The notes under the pieces: generated by a model | Told to the model about the DNA's origin: nothing | Database searches by the model: none | What the model saw: only the letters and a program-made list of their open reading frames with translations | NCBI GenBank assembly: GCA_022572285.1 | Contig: JACZWF010000101.1 | Coordinates: 1-5,971 of the forward strand | Length of the DNA: 5,971 nucleotides | DNA from: Nitrososphaerota archaeon | Lineage (GTDB): Archaea; Thermoproteota; Nitrososphaeria; Nitrososphaerales; UBA57 | Direction of reading: 5' to 3' | Made by a program: the position numbers and the translations under genes | Shown here: piece after piece, positions 5,172 to 5,971 of the stretch | Layout of the letters: the number at the start of each line of letters is the position of its first letter | Position numbering within the stretch: position 1 is the first letter of the stretch

Positions 5172-5570
5172 TTGAGGCCCTTTCAAATTCTCCTGCTGGT
5201 AAGCCTGACGTCTTTGGCTGTCGCCCTAATGACCTTGATGAGACTCAAGATAATTGGAGCGCGGAGAACAGTTGATACCAAGAAAATCATGAGGACCCAG
5301 TATGACGCGAGGTTCCTCCAGGCGTTAGAGGCCTTAAAGAAGGCTTACTCTGCCACTGTCAGATATCGAAGCTCAGCCACAATTAGGGAGATGTTGAGAC
5401 AACTCTCATCAAAGTTCCCCGACCAACAATCCTTCTTGAGCTCAATTCAGAACTCGATGGAAGGACATGCCTATGGAGGCGCCGAATTGAGTGAGGAAGA
5501 CTTTAAGAAATATTCTAAGCTGCCGCACGTGATGCGCCCTGACAGATTACCGAGGGGCATACCCAAATGA
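5172..5570 (+). CDS. small single-span membrane protein with DUF4129-like cytoplasmic tail
   Basis: This 132-residue protein starts MRPFQILLLVSLTSLAVALM, with one membrane helix at about 4-23 followed by basic residues (RLKIIGARR), so the tail should be cytoplasmic. A helical region at about 43-66 leads into ATIREMLRQLSSKFPDQQSF and HAYGGAELSEEDFKKYSKL. That order (a 'TxRE' helix, then a short helix, then a 'Y...LSEED' helix) resembles the DUF4129 tail often encoded beside moxR, but the match is by eye and partial. Full DUF4129 or transglutaminase-fused proteins are usually much longer. The start is TTG at 5172, the only usual start codon between the upstream in-frame stop (5127-5129) and the membrane helix. 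No ribosome site is seen. Its stop overlaps the moxR start (ATGA), so the two are probably translationally coupled. Confidence 0.75.
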   Translation: MRPFQILLLVSLTSLAVALMTLMRLKIIGARRTVDTKKIMRTQYDARFLQALEALKKAYSATVRYRSSATIREMLRQLSSKFPDQQSFLSSIQNSMEGHAYGGAELSEEDFKKYSKLPHVMRPDRLPRGIPK

Positions 5571-5971
5571 TTACCGAAGTTAACACTATCTCGGATATCA
5601 AGCAAGTTAGTGACGAGATAGAAAAAGAAGTATCGAAATACGTTGTCGGCTGGGAGGGGGTCACTAGATCATTGATCATCGCTCTCGTGACTGGCGGTCA
5701 TGTACTCATTGAGGGAGTTCCCGGAACGGCGAAGACCTACTTAGCCAAGATCTTTTCCGATTCTCTTAGTCTAGAGTTTAAACGTATCCAATCGACTCCG
5801 GACTTGATGCCCGCCGATATCACCGGGTCCCGAATATTCAATCCGAAAACATTGGAGTTCGACTTCATGCCTGGGCCTATTTTTGCTAATATCGTTCTTG
5901 TAGATGAGATAAACCGAGCACCTCCAAAGACACAGTCCGCTCTGCTAGAAGCAATGCAAGAATCACAGTGT
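5567..5971 (+). CDS. moxR: MoxR-family AAA+ ATPase (N-terminal part)
   Basis: The first 135 codons are present and the gene runs off the right edge; family members are about 300-330 residues. MoxR ATPases are chaperone-like enzymes that act on partner proteins, often VWA-domain proteins. Walker A is GVPGTAKT (50-57) and Walker B is IVLVDEIN (109-116), with D113 and E114 intact. Between them lie FKRIQSTPDLMPADITGS and FDFMPGPIFANIV, and after them RAPPKTQSALLEAMQES, all strong MoxR signatures. The ATG at 5567 overlaps the preceding stop by 4 bases, and GAGGGG (5552-5557) lies nine bases upstream as a ribosome site. It is the third gene of the membrane operon. DUF58/VWA genes commonly follow, but that is outside the window. 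Confidence 0.95.
   Translation, partial: MITEVNTISDIKQVSDEIEKEVSKYVVGWEGVTRSLIIALVTGGHVLIEGVPGTAKTYLAKIFSDSLSLEFKRIQSTPDLMPADITGSRIFNPKTLEFDFMPGPIFANIVLVDEINRAPPKTQSALLEAMQESQC

Noticed and set aside
1..5971. CRISPR arrays, insertion sequences, tRNA or rRNA genes
   Set aside because: No regularly spaced repeats, transposase motifs, terminal inverted repeats or tRNA-like cloverleaf were seen, and nearly all of the window is coding.

Overview
The window is archaeal. It carries an Sm-like protein followed by ribosomal protein eL37, an MCT-1-like PUA protein, archaeal SepF, the KH/beta-CASP nuclease aCPSF1 (FttA) and a proteasome beta subunit, a combination found only in Archaea. AT-rich TATA-like boxes sit about 25-30 bases ahead of several starts, Shine-Dalgarno sites are sparse, and four of ten genes appear to start with TTG. 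SepF implies FtsZ-based division. The Sm and proteasome sequences look TACK-like (Nitrososphaerota/Bathyarchaeia-type), but the lineage is an inference by eye and is not firm.

Layout. Bases 1-150 (minus) hold the N-terminus of an unrecognised single-span membrane protein. Bases 247-668 (minus) are an LSm-eL37 pair. A 104-bp divergent promoter region separates it from the plus-strand PUA gene (773-1258) and sepF (1307-1609). sepF ends four bases from the convergent end of aCPSF1 (1614-3545, minus), which overlaps the 3' end of psmB (3538-4215, minus) by 8 bp. A 139-bp divergent region with an inverted repeat, a short tandem repeat and a small hairpin separates psmB from a plus-strand membrane operon: a membrane-anchored beta-rich protein (4355-5146), a small membrane protein with a DUF4129-like tail (5172-5570) and a MoxR-type AAA+ ATPase cut by the window edge (5567-5971).

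How it works together. The first two thirds is informational and housekeeping: RNA binding (LSm), ribosome (eL37), translation recycling or initiation (PUA), division (SepF), transcription termination and RNA 3'-end cleavage (aCPSF1), and protein turnover (psmB). The last third is the start of a MoxR-type operon, which in other prokaryotes usually continues with DUF58/VWA and transglutaminase or DUF4129 genes. The extracytoplasmic protein leading this operon is the least characterised part of the window and the best candidate for something new. No CRISPR array, mobile element, tRNA or rRNA was seen, and no gene-free stretch exceeds 140 bases.
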